A stretch of DNA of 64,000 bases, taken from contig OZ024892.1 of NCBI GenBank assembly GCA_964017195.1, positions 5,954,366 through 6,018,365 of the forward strand, read 5' to 3'. The number at the start of each line of letters is the position of its first letter. Position 1 is the first letter of the stretch. A model generated the notes under the pieces. That model searched no databases and had not been told where the DNA came from. It was given only the letters and a program-made list of their open reading frames with translations. The stretch is from Siderastrea radians. Lineage: Eukaryota > Cnidaria > Anthozoa > Scleractinia > Rhizangiidae. Below are positions 54,601 to 64,000 of this stretch, piece after piece. The translations under genes were made by a program, and so were the position numbers.

Positions 54601-55381
54601 CACATTCTCCGTACTTTTTCTGAAGAATTGCACTCCAATTTAATGGGAAAAAATGTGATTCTTGTCTTATTATCAATAACCCCCCTCCCCAAAATTAATC
54701 CTACCTCAAAGATAAGCCCCTGAAAAAACGGTTTGGAATTATTGCCTTATGTTATTATCGCACGCAAAACCTGTGTATTTCACGCCCGCCTGCTTAATGG
54801 TCACTTTGTTTTCTTTTGACTAAATATTTCCTTTTTCTGATGCTTGTGCCTATTCTCAGGGCACCAAAAGAACCCCCAAACACTTCAGTTAGTCAGGAGC
54901 CCTGCGCTGTCAAATGTTGTCCGTATTTCGCAAGTTGGAACCAGAATAAAATTGGAGGTACTTATAATTATTCCGGTGCGACTTTCGAACCGGTGTGAGT
55001 TTTTTTGGTTCGCTCTGTATTTATTTTACATGATACCGGAAAGTACACAAGAACGAAGACATAGCACAAAGAACACGCGAGAGACACGAGCGAGCGCGAA
55101 AATCGCCTGGGGCGTGAAAACGTGATGCGCGCGTTATGAGCATGTTCACGTTTGACATGTCAGAGTGTTCTTTTTGCTTGACTATTCTTGAGTGAAAAGA
55201 GACTGCTCGTAGTCTAGATACTGGTCCAGAATCCTGTGTCGGTAAAATTCAGTCTTTGTCTTACTATTTCATGACAGAAGGAGCTCATCGTCGCAAAAAT
55301 GGAATATGTAAACGCGGTATAAATCTCCTACCGGTAAAGGATAATATGAGCTCGTCTGGAAGAAATTTAAGCGGCTGATAA

Positions 55382-56951
55382 GGGAAGGTACGGTTTTTCT
55401 TGGGGGGGAGGGCTGGGGCCTCAGAGGGGACGGTCATCAGTGAAAGTGAGCACCAAAAGGGGAGGGCCATACCTCATGTGAGCTATTCAAGGGAGGGTCA
55501 CACATCTTTACAAGATTTTTTTAATGAGAATTTTTGTGATGTTGCGTTCCATTTTTCTTACAGGTTAAGTTTTTCTTTTCACCTACTTTGATTTAATTTG
55601 GCGTTTTATTATAGGTACTAGGTTACATTTCTACATGTATATTATGCCATGGCACATAGTTTTTCTCGGATGACTCGTGCCCTCTGTCCGTATCGAGAAG
55701 TACTTGACTCAGGTATCGTTTCTTCACCTTCTTGCTGTTGGCTATCCGCTGCCTTATCTCCTGAGTCGTTTAGTTCTGATGAGTTACTAGTAGATCCAAC
55801 AATGCGCTCTACCCCGTCGGAAATGTAGGAAATATTTGTTTTTGAGAGGCAGGTTTCGCATGCTAAACAAATAAACCTTTCTGTTAAAATAACCAACAGC
55901 AGTGCCGGCTAGTGGGAGACACGCCGGGCCAGCATGAGGCCTGAAGCGGCACTCTAGGAATAACTTTTGTGTTTTTAATCCAGTGGAGCTCAAACTTTGC
56001 AAGGTAACAGATTTCTCAATTGCAAACAATCGTATGATTTTTGTTTTTCGATTTTAACGCTTTTTGGCGGGAAAATGACGTCATAAAAATGACGTCAAAA
56101 TTTTATTTTCATCTGATGACTGACTTATTGCGCGATTTCAGAAGGATATGATGAGACGAATTCAAATATGAAAAATAATTGAAGAAGCTTTATCGGTTCA
56201 AAAGATACGATAATCTGAATTTTGAATTTCCCGCCATTTTGTTACTATATTTAGAACTTTGGCAAATTTCAAAATGCAATATCTTTTGAACCGATAAAGC
56301 TTTTTCAATTATTTTTTCACATTTCAATTTGTCTCAACATATTCTTTCCAAATCATGTACTAGTTTAGTCAAACTGTAAAAATAAAATTTTGACGTCATC
56401 TGTATGACGTCATTTTTCCGCCAAAACCCGTTAAAATCGAAAAACAAAAATCATACGATTGTTTGCAATTGGAAAGTCTATTATGTTGCAAAGTTTGAGC
56501 TTCACTGGATTAAAAACACAAAAGTTATTCCTAGAGTGCCGCTTCAGGCCTCATGCTGGCCCGGCGTGAGAAAGAAGCGCGTGTATTTTCCCTTAGATAT
56601 TTTATGTTCAAGACTTTAATAATACTCAAATACTTCCATATTCAAACTTCAGCTATAAAACGTAAATATCCCTTACTGATGTTCGCATTTTCCTTGTTTC
56701 AGCGCACACACATTCAATATCGAGATATATTCATATTCAAACACTTTGCGTTCACAAGCGAAGCGTTCTGAGGTTTCTACGGCATGGAACATACCATGTA
56801 ATAGTGAGAGGAGGGTCGCACTTTAGTCAGTCACCTGAAGGTGGGGGGTCAGGAGTTTTTTATTAAAACGCAAGGGAGGGCCAACACTTTTTTGGAGAAA
56901 AAATACCAAAATTCCCCAACCCTCCCCCCTCAAGAAAAAACGTACCTTCCC
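55382..56951. mobile_element. 1.57-kb Harbinger-like non-autonomous element with TAA duplication
   Basis: The inverted ends GGGAAGGTACGGTTTTTCTT and, reversed, GGGAAGGTACGTTTTTTCTT are flanked by TAA at 55379-55381 and 56952-56954. A 3-bp TWA-type target duplication with G-rich termini is typical of PIF/Harbinger. There is no transposase frame. A second inverted-repeat element is nested inside it. Confidence 0.7.
55920..56568. mobile_element. 649-bp foldback element (long inverted repeat arms)
   Basis: The left arm from CACGCCGGGCCAGCATGAGG to about 56235 is the imperfect reverse complement of about 56245-56568. The arms are over 300 bp each with a very short centre, including paired TGACGTCA-containing segments (CRE-like) and matching TTTATCGGTTCAAAAGATA/TATCTTTTGAACCGATAAA words. 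It lies inside the Harbinger-like element. AGA follows the right end and precedes the left, but this is too short to call a duplication. Confidence 0.78.
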
Positions 56952-57450
56952 TAATTTCACGTAGTATTTCAGCGTTGATATCCTTGTTTCAGGCTTTGCC
57001 AATCGAGTGAAGCGGGATGTAATTTTTAATTATTTTGCAGCATAACTAACGCCAGGACAGTGTGCTTGAGTAGAGTGTAGGTTTTTCGATTTGCCGATGG
57101 AGATCCGTCGCGTGGTCAACAGCCTCAATTTTTCTTCTTCAAGGCTACACGTTTTTAAGCGATTTCCTGCCACACCGCAATTAAAACCTGTTTATGTATC
57201 TCTCAAACGCCATGAATAACATTAGAATCAATTAAAACAAGCAAGAAAGACTTTCACGCTTAAAGATTATAACACATTCGCGCGAAAATTAACGCCTAAG
57301 TGGAACAGAAACGATCATCAAAACTGATTTAATTACATTGGAATGCTAGTAAGTTACTGGGCTTCACGCAGAGATACGTGTCTTTAAGACACGTATCTCT
57401 GCGGGATCCCAAGGTAATTTTTGGTTGCTAAGAGCGTCTGGCTCGTTATG

Positions 57451-57516
57451 TTTCAAATGGAAAATCTAACCGTTGTTTTAACGGTTTTTGGCCTTGGATT
57501 TTAGGCAATCTATGAA
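57451..57516. repeat. Satellite fragment between two insertions
   Basis: Less than one 82-bp monomer (TTTCAAATGGAAAATCTAACC ... GGCAATCTATG, given here in part), which continues after the SINE. Confidence 0.75.
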
Positions 57517-57738
57517 TTTCATATATTCATAATTTCACCTTCATCTTTCCCGGGTATATTACGAACCAATTTAATGACCAGCTCCCAGTTGGCTTGTTAG
57601 CTCAATTGGTTAGAGCGCTGCACCGGTATCGCAGAGGTCAGGGTTCGAATCCCGGCAAGCCTGATTTTTTCAGGCTTTCTTTTCGCAACTGCATAAGTTG
57701 CGTTAATAACTGCGAGGATCTTCTTTACATTTAAATGT
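57517..57738 (+). mobile_element. tRNA-derived SINE
   Basis: A tRNA-like head at 57591-57661 carries an A box (TAGCTCAATTGG) and a perfect B box (GGTTCGAATCC), the split RNA polymerase III promoter. Its acceptor halves GGCTTG and CAAGCC pair. It is not a good functional tRNA: about one position is missing, position 33 would be C rather than U, and the anticodon read would be GGT (Thr), rare in animals. A conserved-looking leader (TTCATATATTCATAATTTCACC) precedes it, and a tail (CAGGCTTTCTTTTCGCAACTG) follows. It splits a satellite monomer at ATCTAT|CCACAG. The layout resembles SINEs I associate with corals. Confidence 0.72.
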
Positions 57739-57779
57739 ATCCACAGTTTCAATGTTGTTTTTAAATGGAAAATCTAAGT
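57739..57779. repeat. Satellite fragment
   Basis: The remainder of the monomer interrupted by the SINE, ending AATCTAAGT before the next element. Confidence 0.7.
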
Positions 57780-59787
57780 AAGGGTTAGACAATGAACGCG
57801 AGTGTTCTATGGGATATAGTGTCCCGAGCAAAGATAGAATGCCACGAGGCCGGAGGCCGCAGGCCGAGTGGCATTCTAACTTGCGAGGGACGCTATATCC
57901 CATAGGACACGAGCGTTCATTGTCTAACCGTCTTAGAACATGGTCACACCCACGAAGAATTTCGTTTTTGTGTGCAGATTGTATTTTTGCATTTTAATTT
58001 TTTAGTTCTCACCTTGCAATCACGTGCTATTTTGTTTACGATATTTTCGCTATTGTACGCATGAGGTGCAATGTTTTAGAGTGCTTCACCGCGCGGTTTA
58101 TCGCAGTTGGCGTGTAAACAGCCATGAGCCAATACACGGCAATTTGGAACTCGAGGCAGTGATCGCCGCTAAAGGTTTTCTAGATTTACACTGGTGAAAG
58201 CAGTCTTCGAGGCGCTACAACCACCGACACCAGCAAGTGGGGAATCCGCAGGAAACTCCAAGAGGCCAAATTAAGTCAAGTTCAAGTACAACACTCGTAG
58301 TCTGGCAAACACGGAGAAACAAGTCTGTCCTTCTGTTTCAATTAAGGTCTGAACAGTTCGTATTTCATGTAAAATAATCGTTTTTCTTTCGATTTGCTTT
58401 TTGCTATGCTATTATACCGTAAGATTGCATTTTTTTTTGTTAAAACCCAAAAAAATAATGATTGTTTCTAGACGTTGAAGCTGTTGATTTTATCGATTTA
58501 GTTGTAAATATTCACAGAGAATTTGTGCATTCATTAGTATTTTCTACTTAGTCATTAGTATGCTCTATATAGATCGAGCATACTAATGAGGCTTCCAAAC
58601 AAAGGAAAACAATGCCTCATTAGTATGCTCTATATAGAACCACTAATGAATGCAGAAATTCTCTGTAATTTTACCCCGCAATTTCCCTGTGCTTCAAAGC
58701 CCCCGCCACTTTACATGTAAGGGTTAGACAATGAACGCGAGTGTTCTATGGGATATAGTGTCCCGAGCAAAGATAGAATACCACGAGGCCGCAGGCCGAG
58801 TGGCATTCTATCTTGCGAGGGACGCTATATCCCATAGGACACGAGCGTTCATTGTCTAACCGTCTTAGAAAATGGTCACACCCACGAAGAATTTCGTTTT
58901 TGCGTGCAGATTGTATCTTTGCATTTTAATTTTTTAGTTCTCACCTTGAAATCACGTTGCTTTTTTGTTTACGATATTTTCGCTATTGTACACACGCCTT
59001 TGAGTTGTAATGTTTTACTGAGAGTGCTTCACCGCGCGGTTTATCGCAGTTGATGCGTAAACAGCCATGAGCCAATACACGGAAATTGAGGAATTCGAGG
59101 CAGTGATTACCCCACAAGATTTACTAGATTTATACTGGTGAAAGCAGTCTTCGACGCGCTACAACCACCGGCACCAGCAAGTGGGGAACCCGCAGGGAAA
59201 GCCAAGAGACCAAAGACAAGTTCAAGTACAACACTCGTAGACCGGCAAACGCGGAGAAACAAGTCTGTCCTTCTATTTCAATTAAGGTCTGAACATTTCT
59301 TATTTCATGTAAAGCTGTAAAGTAATGGGTTTTCTTTCGATTTGCTTTTTGCTTTGCTATTACAAGATTGCATTTTTTGTTGTTAATTGACATCGCCATT
59401 GAAGCTGTTGTTTTTATCGATTTAGTTATAAATGTTCACAGAGAATTTGTGCATTCATTAGTAGTTTCTACTTAGTCATTAGTATGCTCTATATAGAGCA
59501 TACTAATGAGGCTTCCAAACAAAGGAAAACAATGCCTCATTAGTATGCTCTATATAGAACCACTAATGAATGCAGAAAATCTCTGTAATTTTACCCCACA
59601 ATTTCCCTGTGCTTCAAAGCCCCCGCCACTTTACATAATTTAAGACAGTTTACGGAATATAGAGCATCGAAATGCTGGACACTGATTGGCTGAGTGGGTG
59701 TGACCATGTTCTAAAATTTAAGACAGTTTATGGAATATAGAGCATCGAAATGCTGGACACTGATTGGCTGAGTGGGTGTGACCATGT
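57780..59787. mobile_element. 2-kb palindrome-rich element made of two tandem copies
   Basis: Two diverged copies of a ~0.94-kb unit (about 57780-58718 and 58719-59640) are followed by two tandem copies of a 78-bp tail (about 59636-59790). Each unit opens with a large hairpin (GGTTAGACAATGAACG ... CGTTCATTGTCTAACC, about 57785-57930 and 58727-58862) and holds a second palindrome around CATTAGTATGCTCTATATAG. GTCTTAGAACATGGTCACACC after the first hairpin is the reverse of the tail motif GGTGTGACCATGTTCTAA. No coding region is recognised; a short frame (59138-59320) is present in one copy only. Both junctions with satellite read CTAAGT. Class unknown. Confidence 0.6.
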
Positions 59788-60190
59788 TCTAAGTGCTGTT
59801 TCAACAATATTTTTGGCCTTACATTTTAGGCATTATATCCATAGTTTTAAACTTGTTTTCAAATGGAAAATCTAACCGTTGTTTAAACAATTTTTTGGCC
59901 GTGCATTTTAGGCAATCTATCCATAGTTTCAATCTTGTTTTCAAATGCAAAATCTAACCGTTGTTTAAACAATTTTTTGGCCGTGCATTTTAGGCAATCT
60001 ATCCATAGTTTCAATCTTGTTTTCGAATGCAAAATCTAACCGTTGTTTCAACAATTTTTTCGCCGTGCATTTTAGCCAATCTATCCATAGTTTCTATCCT
60101 GTTTTCAAAAGGGAAATCAAATAGAAAATCGAACCGTTCTTTTAACTATTTTTTGGCCGTGCATTTTAGGCAACCTATTTATGGTTTTAA
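59788..60190. repeat. 82-bp satellite, short block
   Basis: About five monomers between the palindromic element and the retroelement fragment. It ends in CAACCTATTTATGGTTTTAA, which is repeated on the other side of the next insertion. Confidence 0.88.
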
Positions 60191-60512
60191 CAAACATTAT
60201 ATGCAGCCATATAATGTAATTTTATATCGAGCCATTTTTTTGGTTAATTAATCGTAAAACGTGTCACGTCAGTTGTTTGGATGGAGCAGGGTTTGGCAGA
60301 TCACCTTGGAGTCTCCAATCAGATGCAAGTAGGCGGGCTCACTCTTATTATTTAGATTGCTGGCGCTGTTAATTTCGGCCTCCTTACCATTCAGCGTCAA
60401 CGCCATCTCCTTAATTAACTTTCAAGCTTTAAAGGCAAGTATACTCATCAGATTATTGTTTTTTGCTTCTCTGTTGTGAGCCTGGGATTTAGGTTTTTTT
60501 TGCTGTTACTTT

Positions 60513-61068
60513 ATGGGTAAAGTACGTGTCTTAATTTTGGGCCATTCTTTTATCCGTCGCCTTCACGCGTTTATAACGCGTTCACACGATAACGAGTATA
60601 CTACCAAGTTAGGCATTTCAACACCAGATTTTACTTGCAAATGGCACGGTGTTGGGGGTCGAACGGTTGCCAAAGTTTTGAAATATGACTTAAGTGTCGT
60701 GAAGGAATTTGGCCCCGATATCAGGTCAATTCCTCTCCACTTACAGTGGGTTCCTCCCTCGAACACTTAGTCACCTTATTGCACGACGTCTACAAGGTGG
60801 ACCTAATTTGTGTCTGCCAAACCCTCCGCCGTTCCTCTTTAGAAGTTTTATTTAACAAGAATGCTGGGTTATTGACTATAGATACCTAAAAACGGTACTT
60901 GAGCCCATCCCATATGCATTCTTTTGGTCTTACAGGGGATTTCGGAAAACAAAGAGTGCATTCTTGTCCCGAGATGGTGTTCATTTGAATGGTAGGGGGC
61001 AACATAAATTTTATCGTAGTTTACCAGGGGTAGTGCTCAGATGCTTGCGTTTACTTGATGACATTTAG
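60513..61068 (+). pseudogene. SGNH/GDSL-type hydrolase domain of Ngaro-like element, frameshifted
   Basis: The first frame begins MGKVRVLILGHSFIRRLHAF, where GHS is the expected block I (nucleophile Ser), and continues with HGVGGRTVAKVL (block II Gly). It goes out of frame near 60725. The C-terminal part is in another frame (about 60900-61068) and contains SRDGVHLNGRGQHKFYRSL, matching the Asp-x-x-His of block V. Some Ngaro-like YR retroelements are known to encode such hydrolases. As it stands it is broken by at least one frameshift and stops between the two parts. Confidence 0.65.
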
Positions 61069-61629
61069 TCTTTTTCTAGAATACTGGTCGCCAGTTCTGT
61101 GGTTCATTTTCATGGCTTTTTTGCTGTGTTGCGTCCGCAGCTGTTTTTGTTTTGCAGTCCGACTTTATCTCCTGACATGTACAATTTGGGCTATGCCCTT
61201 ATCTTGTCGGCTGTCGTTTTGTTCCTTTTATCTTAATGGGGCATACTACTTATCGTAATTTTAATGGCAGTTTTGTTATTTTTTACATTCCTGCCGTGAT
61301 TTCTGCCCCCTTGATTGACGCATAGAGTATTGTCTGCCATGAGAGCAGGATGTTTCCATTTAAGTGTACAACCCCTTTCCGGCCACTTTTCGCGTGCCCA
61401 ATTGCACTTGGTTACTGTCCTGGCTCTGTGTTGTATTTGATCCGGAACTTGGCTTTGACTTACTTAGCAAATTATATATATATATTTTTTTTCTCTTCTG
61501 TACCTGTCTTAAATCGTGTCGGGCAATGGCATTTTAGTTCTGCCCCCTCGTTTCCCTCCGGGACCTGCACGAACTCTCCTTTGTCGAGTTGTGCATTCTA
61601 ATTTAACTTAACTACACCTTCTGAAAGCT

Positions 61630-62500
61630 ATGCCTTCTCGTAAGCGCCCGGCGTCCGGCAGCACCTCACGCGGTCTTCCCAAACGTGCTCGAACGATGCC
61701 CTCGGCTTCGACGGCAACGACTGTTCCCCCTGAGTCCGCTACAGAGCCCAGTACAAACATCGATATGGGAGCCTTAACTGCAACACTCACGGCCGCTGTG
61801 ACCAGCGCAGTGCAAGCCGCCATGCAATCGCCACATCTGCCCGCAGGCAAATCACATGCCAGTGAAAGCACGAGTACCACCATGGATCCCGTGTCAGTAG
61901 AAGAGGCGGTGTCCGAACAGTTGGCGGTAATAACATCTCCTACGGCAGGTACGAAGGAGTCCGGCTCCTCTGGGGCTTCTTCTAACTTAGATAACTCAGG
62001 AAAACTAGTTTTTTCCCAGTCTTGCCCTTGAGCTGGGAGGAGGCGTTTCGGATAAGATCAAGGCCAAAGTTTGGGCTGATGAGTACGTGGATCTCGGTAT
62101 CCTACTTTCAGTCACCCCTAGTCCCGATCGTTACTCCATATCAATCAATACTTCTACTCCCAGCCAGGGTGCACAGCTTACTCTCGAGCCTTGTAAGCCT
62201 TCAAAAAAGACACTAATATTAATCAATGGATCCCTACGTTCAATACTTTCGTTGCAATTTATGTAGTTAGGTTTCCTCTCGAGGCACCTAAGCTTATGAA
62301 ATATTGCGAAATCGTTAGAGATATTGCCGCTAAATTCGGCCATTGGGTATTTTACGACGAGCAATTTCGCCTTCTACGACAAACTGCTCCTAATAAGTAT
62401 CCTTGGGATGCACTGCATTGGGAGCTATGGCTAAAGGTGACTTTTCGTGGCCCACAAACGCCTTCAAATGGTGACAGGCCTCAAGGAAATCGACCCCGAT
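61630..62500 (+). pseudogene. Gag-like ORF1 of DIRS/Ngaro-like element, frameshifted
   Basis: The first frame (61630-62031) has a basic, serine-rich start (MPSRKRPASGS) and an alanine-rich helix (ALTATLTAAVTSAVQAAMQ). After about 62025 the recognisable continuation is in other frames: KAKVWADEYVDLGILLSV, then (62296 on) KYCEIVRDIAAKFGHWVFYDEQFRLLRQ...WDALHWELWLK. I recognise this helical block from the ORF1/gag-like proteins of cnidarian DIRS-type elements. It is cut off at the right by satellite, before any reverse transcriptase. Confidence 0.65.
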
Positions 62501-62518
62501 CACACCAGTCGCCATTTC

Positions 62519-64000
62519 CAACCTATTTATGGTTTTAATCTCTTTTTTAAATCAAAAATCTACCCGTTGTTTTAACAAGTTTTTGGCTTTGGATTATAGG
62601 CAATCTATTCATAGTTTCATTCTCTTTCTTAAATGGAAAATCTAACCGTTGTTTTAACAATTTTTTGGCCGTGCGTTTTAGCGAATTTATCCATAGTTTC
62701 AAACTTGTTTTCAAATGGAAAATCTAGCCGTTCTTTCAACAATTTTTTGGCCGTGCATTTTAGCAAATCTATCCATACTTTCAAACTTGTTTTCTAATGG
62801 AATATCTAACCGTTGTTTCAACAATTTTTTGCCATGGATTTTAGGCAACCTTTCCATAGTTTCAATCTCCTTTTCAAGTGAAAAACTGACCGTTCATTTC
62901 AACAGTTTTTTGGCCGTGCATTTTAGGAATTATATTCATAACTTTAAACTTGTTTTCAAATGGAAAATCTAACCGTTGTTTCAACAATTTTTTGGCCGTG
63001 CATTTTAGGCAATCTATCGATAGTTTAAATCTTGTTTTCAAATGGCAAATCTAACCGTTGTTTCAACAATTTTTTGGCCGTACATTTTAGCCAATCTATC
63101 TATAGTTTCAATCTTGTTTTCAAATGGCAAATCTAACCGTTGTTTCAACAATTTTTTGGCCGTACATTTTAGCCAATCTATCTATAGTTTCAATCTTGTT
63201 TTCAAATGGCAAATCTAACCGTTGTTTCAACAATTTTTTGGCCGTACATTTTAGCCAATCTATCTATAGTTTCAATCTTGTTTTCAAATGGCAAATCTAA
63301 CCGTTGTTTCGACAATTTATTGACGGTGCATTTTAGCGCATGTATAAATAGTTTCAATCTTGTTTTCAAATAAAAGATCTAACCGTTGTTTCAACAATCT
63401 TTTGGCCTTGGATATTTATTAGGCAATAATCCATAGTTTCAATGTCTTTTTCAAATGGAAAATCTAACCTTTGATTTAATAATTTATTGGCCGTGCATTT
63501 TAGGCAATCTATCCACAGTTTCAATCTTTGTTTCAAATGGAAAATCAAACCGTTCTTTTAACTGTTTTTGGCCGTGCATTTTAGGCAACCTATCCATGGT
63601 TTTAATCTCTTTTTCAAATGAAAAATCTAACCGTTGTTTTAACAATTTTTTGGCTTTGGATTATAGGCAATCTATCCATAGTTTCATTCTCTTTTTTAAA
63701 TGGAAAATCTACCCGTGTTTCAACAGATTTTCGGCCTTGGATGTTAGGCAATCTATCCATAGTTTCAATCTTGTTTTTAAATGGAAAATCTAACCGTTGT
63801 TTTAACAATTTTTCGACCGTTTAGTTTAGCCAATCTATCCATAATTTCAATCTTGTTTTCAAATGGAAAATCTAACCGTTGTTTCAACAATTTTTTGCCC
63901 GTTCATTTTAGTCAATCTATTCATAGTTTTAATCTTGTTGTCAAATGGAAAATCTAACCGTTGTTTCAACAATTTTTTGGCCGTTCATTTCAGCCAATCT
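62519..64000. repeat. 82-bp satellite, block to window end
   Basis: Satellite continues to the edge. At 63053-63300 there are consecutive near-identical monomers (GGCCGTACATTTTAGCC type) with starts at 63053, 63135, 63217 and 63299, giving the exact 82-bp period. Confidence 0.93.

Larger units (their letters stand above)
52295..57450. mobile_element. 5.2-kb composite island with CAT(C/A)ACGAGCCAGA inverted ends
   Basis: The left end CATCACGAGCCAGA and the right end read inwards as CATAACGAGCCAGA form a 14-bp inverted repeat, and the satellite monomer is continuous across the island (TTTCAATCTTG | TTTCAAATGG). Inside are a GC-richer left part with short frames of no recognised family (for example 52589-52780), a 113/117-bp minisatellite, and a TAA-flanked element with a nested foldback. 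No transposase is evident. Apart from these, 52295-53270, 54600-55380 and 56955-57450 show nothing I can assign. Confidence 0.55.
60191..62518 (+). mobile_element. DIRS/Ngaro-like retroelement fragment flanked by a 20-bp direct repeat
   Basis: This 2328-bp insertion carries an SGNH-hydrolase pseudogene and a gag-like pseudogene. CAACCTATTTATGGTTTTAA occurs at 60171-60190 and again at 62519-62538, and the satellite continues normally after it. No poly(A) tail, terminal repeats or reverse transcriptase are visible in it. The region 61069-61629 between the two pseudogenes has no recognised gene. Confidence 0.7.

Noticed and set aside
54816..55125. Short overlapping frames in the 5.2-kb island
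   Set aside because: No domain or codon signal, and two frames are equally open.
57591..57661. Functional tRNA-Thr(GGT) gene
   Set aside because: Pol III boxes are present, but the cloverleaf is imperfect, position 33 is C, the anticodon is unusual for an animal, and SINE-like head and tail flank it.
61350..61601. 83-codon frame between the hydrolase and gag pseudogenes
   Set aside because: Low-complexity, no recognisable motif, no conservation evident; left unannotated.
14303..64000. CRISPR-like spaced repeats
   Set aside because: The whole 82-bp monomer is repeated with no unique spacers, in a eukaryotic TE-rich setting.

Overview
This window looks like eukaryotic, probably cnidarian (coral-like), genomic DNA. 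I infer this from a Maverick/Polinton element of animal type, a tRNA-derived SINE of a kind I associate with coral genomes, DIRS/Ngaro-like tyrosine-recombinase retroelement debris, and a very large AT-rich satellite array. No ordinary host gene is recognisable. The taxon is an inference; the sequence does not fix the species.

Positions 1-14302 are most of one Polinton. On the minus strand at the left edge is the start of the genome-packaging ATPase (Walker A visible, reading frame broken). Divergent from it, on the plus strand, are a PPxY-bearing acidic protein, the minor capsid (penton) protein, a small basic protein, the major capsid protein, a glycine-motif pVI/pX-like virion protein, an adenain-like cysteine protease, a small zinc-ribbon protein, a phospholipase A2-domain protein, a retroviral-type integrase with chromodomain, a BRO-N/nuclease/zinc-finger protein, a small AT-hook/zinc-finger protein, and a 1252-residue protein-primed family B DNA polymerase. 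The major capsid gene is interrupted by a 1.4-kb DNA transposon flanked by TA, so this copy cannot make capsids as it stands.

Two regulatory patterns stand out in the Polinton. First, the virion genes that have their own ATG share a TCTAA element followed by an AT-rich TATA-like run, 15-18 nt before the ATG (exactly 18 nt in three genes), while the replication-side genes have a different AT-rich leader. Second, the protease, PLA2 and integrase frames lack both that element and a suitable upstream ATG. Each overlaps the preceding frame in the -1 direction, with an A-rich heptamer at the overlap (one is a canonical A AAA AAC). Together this suggests two co-translated units, virion protein/protease and zinc ribbon/PLA2/integrase, in a gag-pro-pol-like manner. 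Decay indels are the main alternative.

From 14303 to the end the window is dominated by an 82-bp satellite, about 33-34 kb in total, with several monomer types, local higher-order duplications (including a 1316-bp tandem duplication) and one inverted block. The array is split by inserted DNA: a tyrosine-recombinase pseudogene island, a 398-bp TTAA-flanked MITE, a 2.1-kb TIR element, a 2.5-kb island with a 62-bp minisatellite, a 5.2-kb island holding a 113/117-bp minisatellite and a TAA-flanked Harbinger-like element with a long foldback nested in it, a SINE, a 2-kb palindromic tandem element, and a 2.3-kb retroelement gag/SGNH-hydrolase fragment bounded by a 20-bp direct repeat. Open frames within the satellite are by-products of the repeat and are not annotated as genes.
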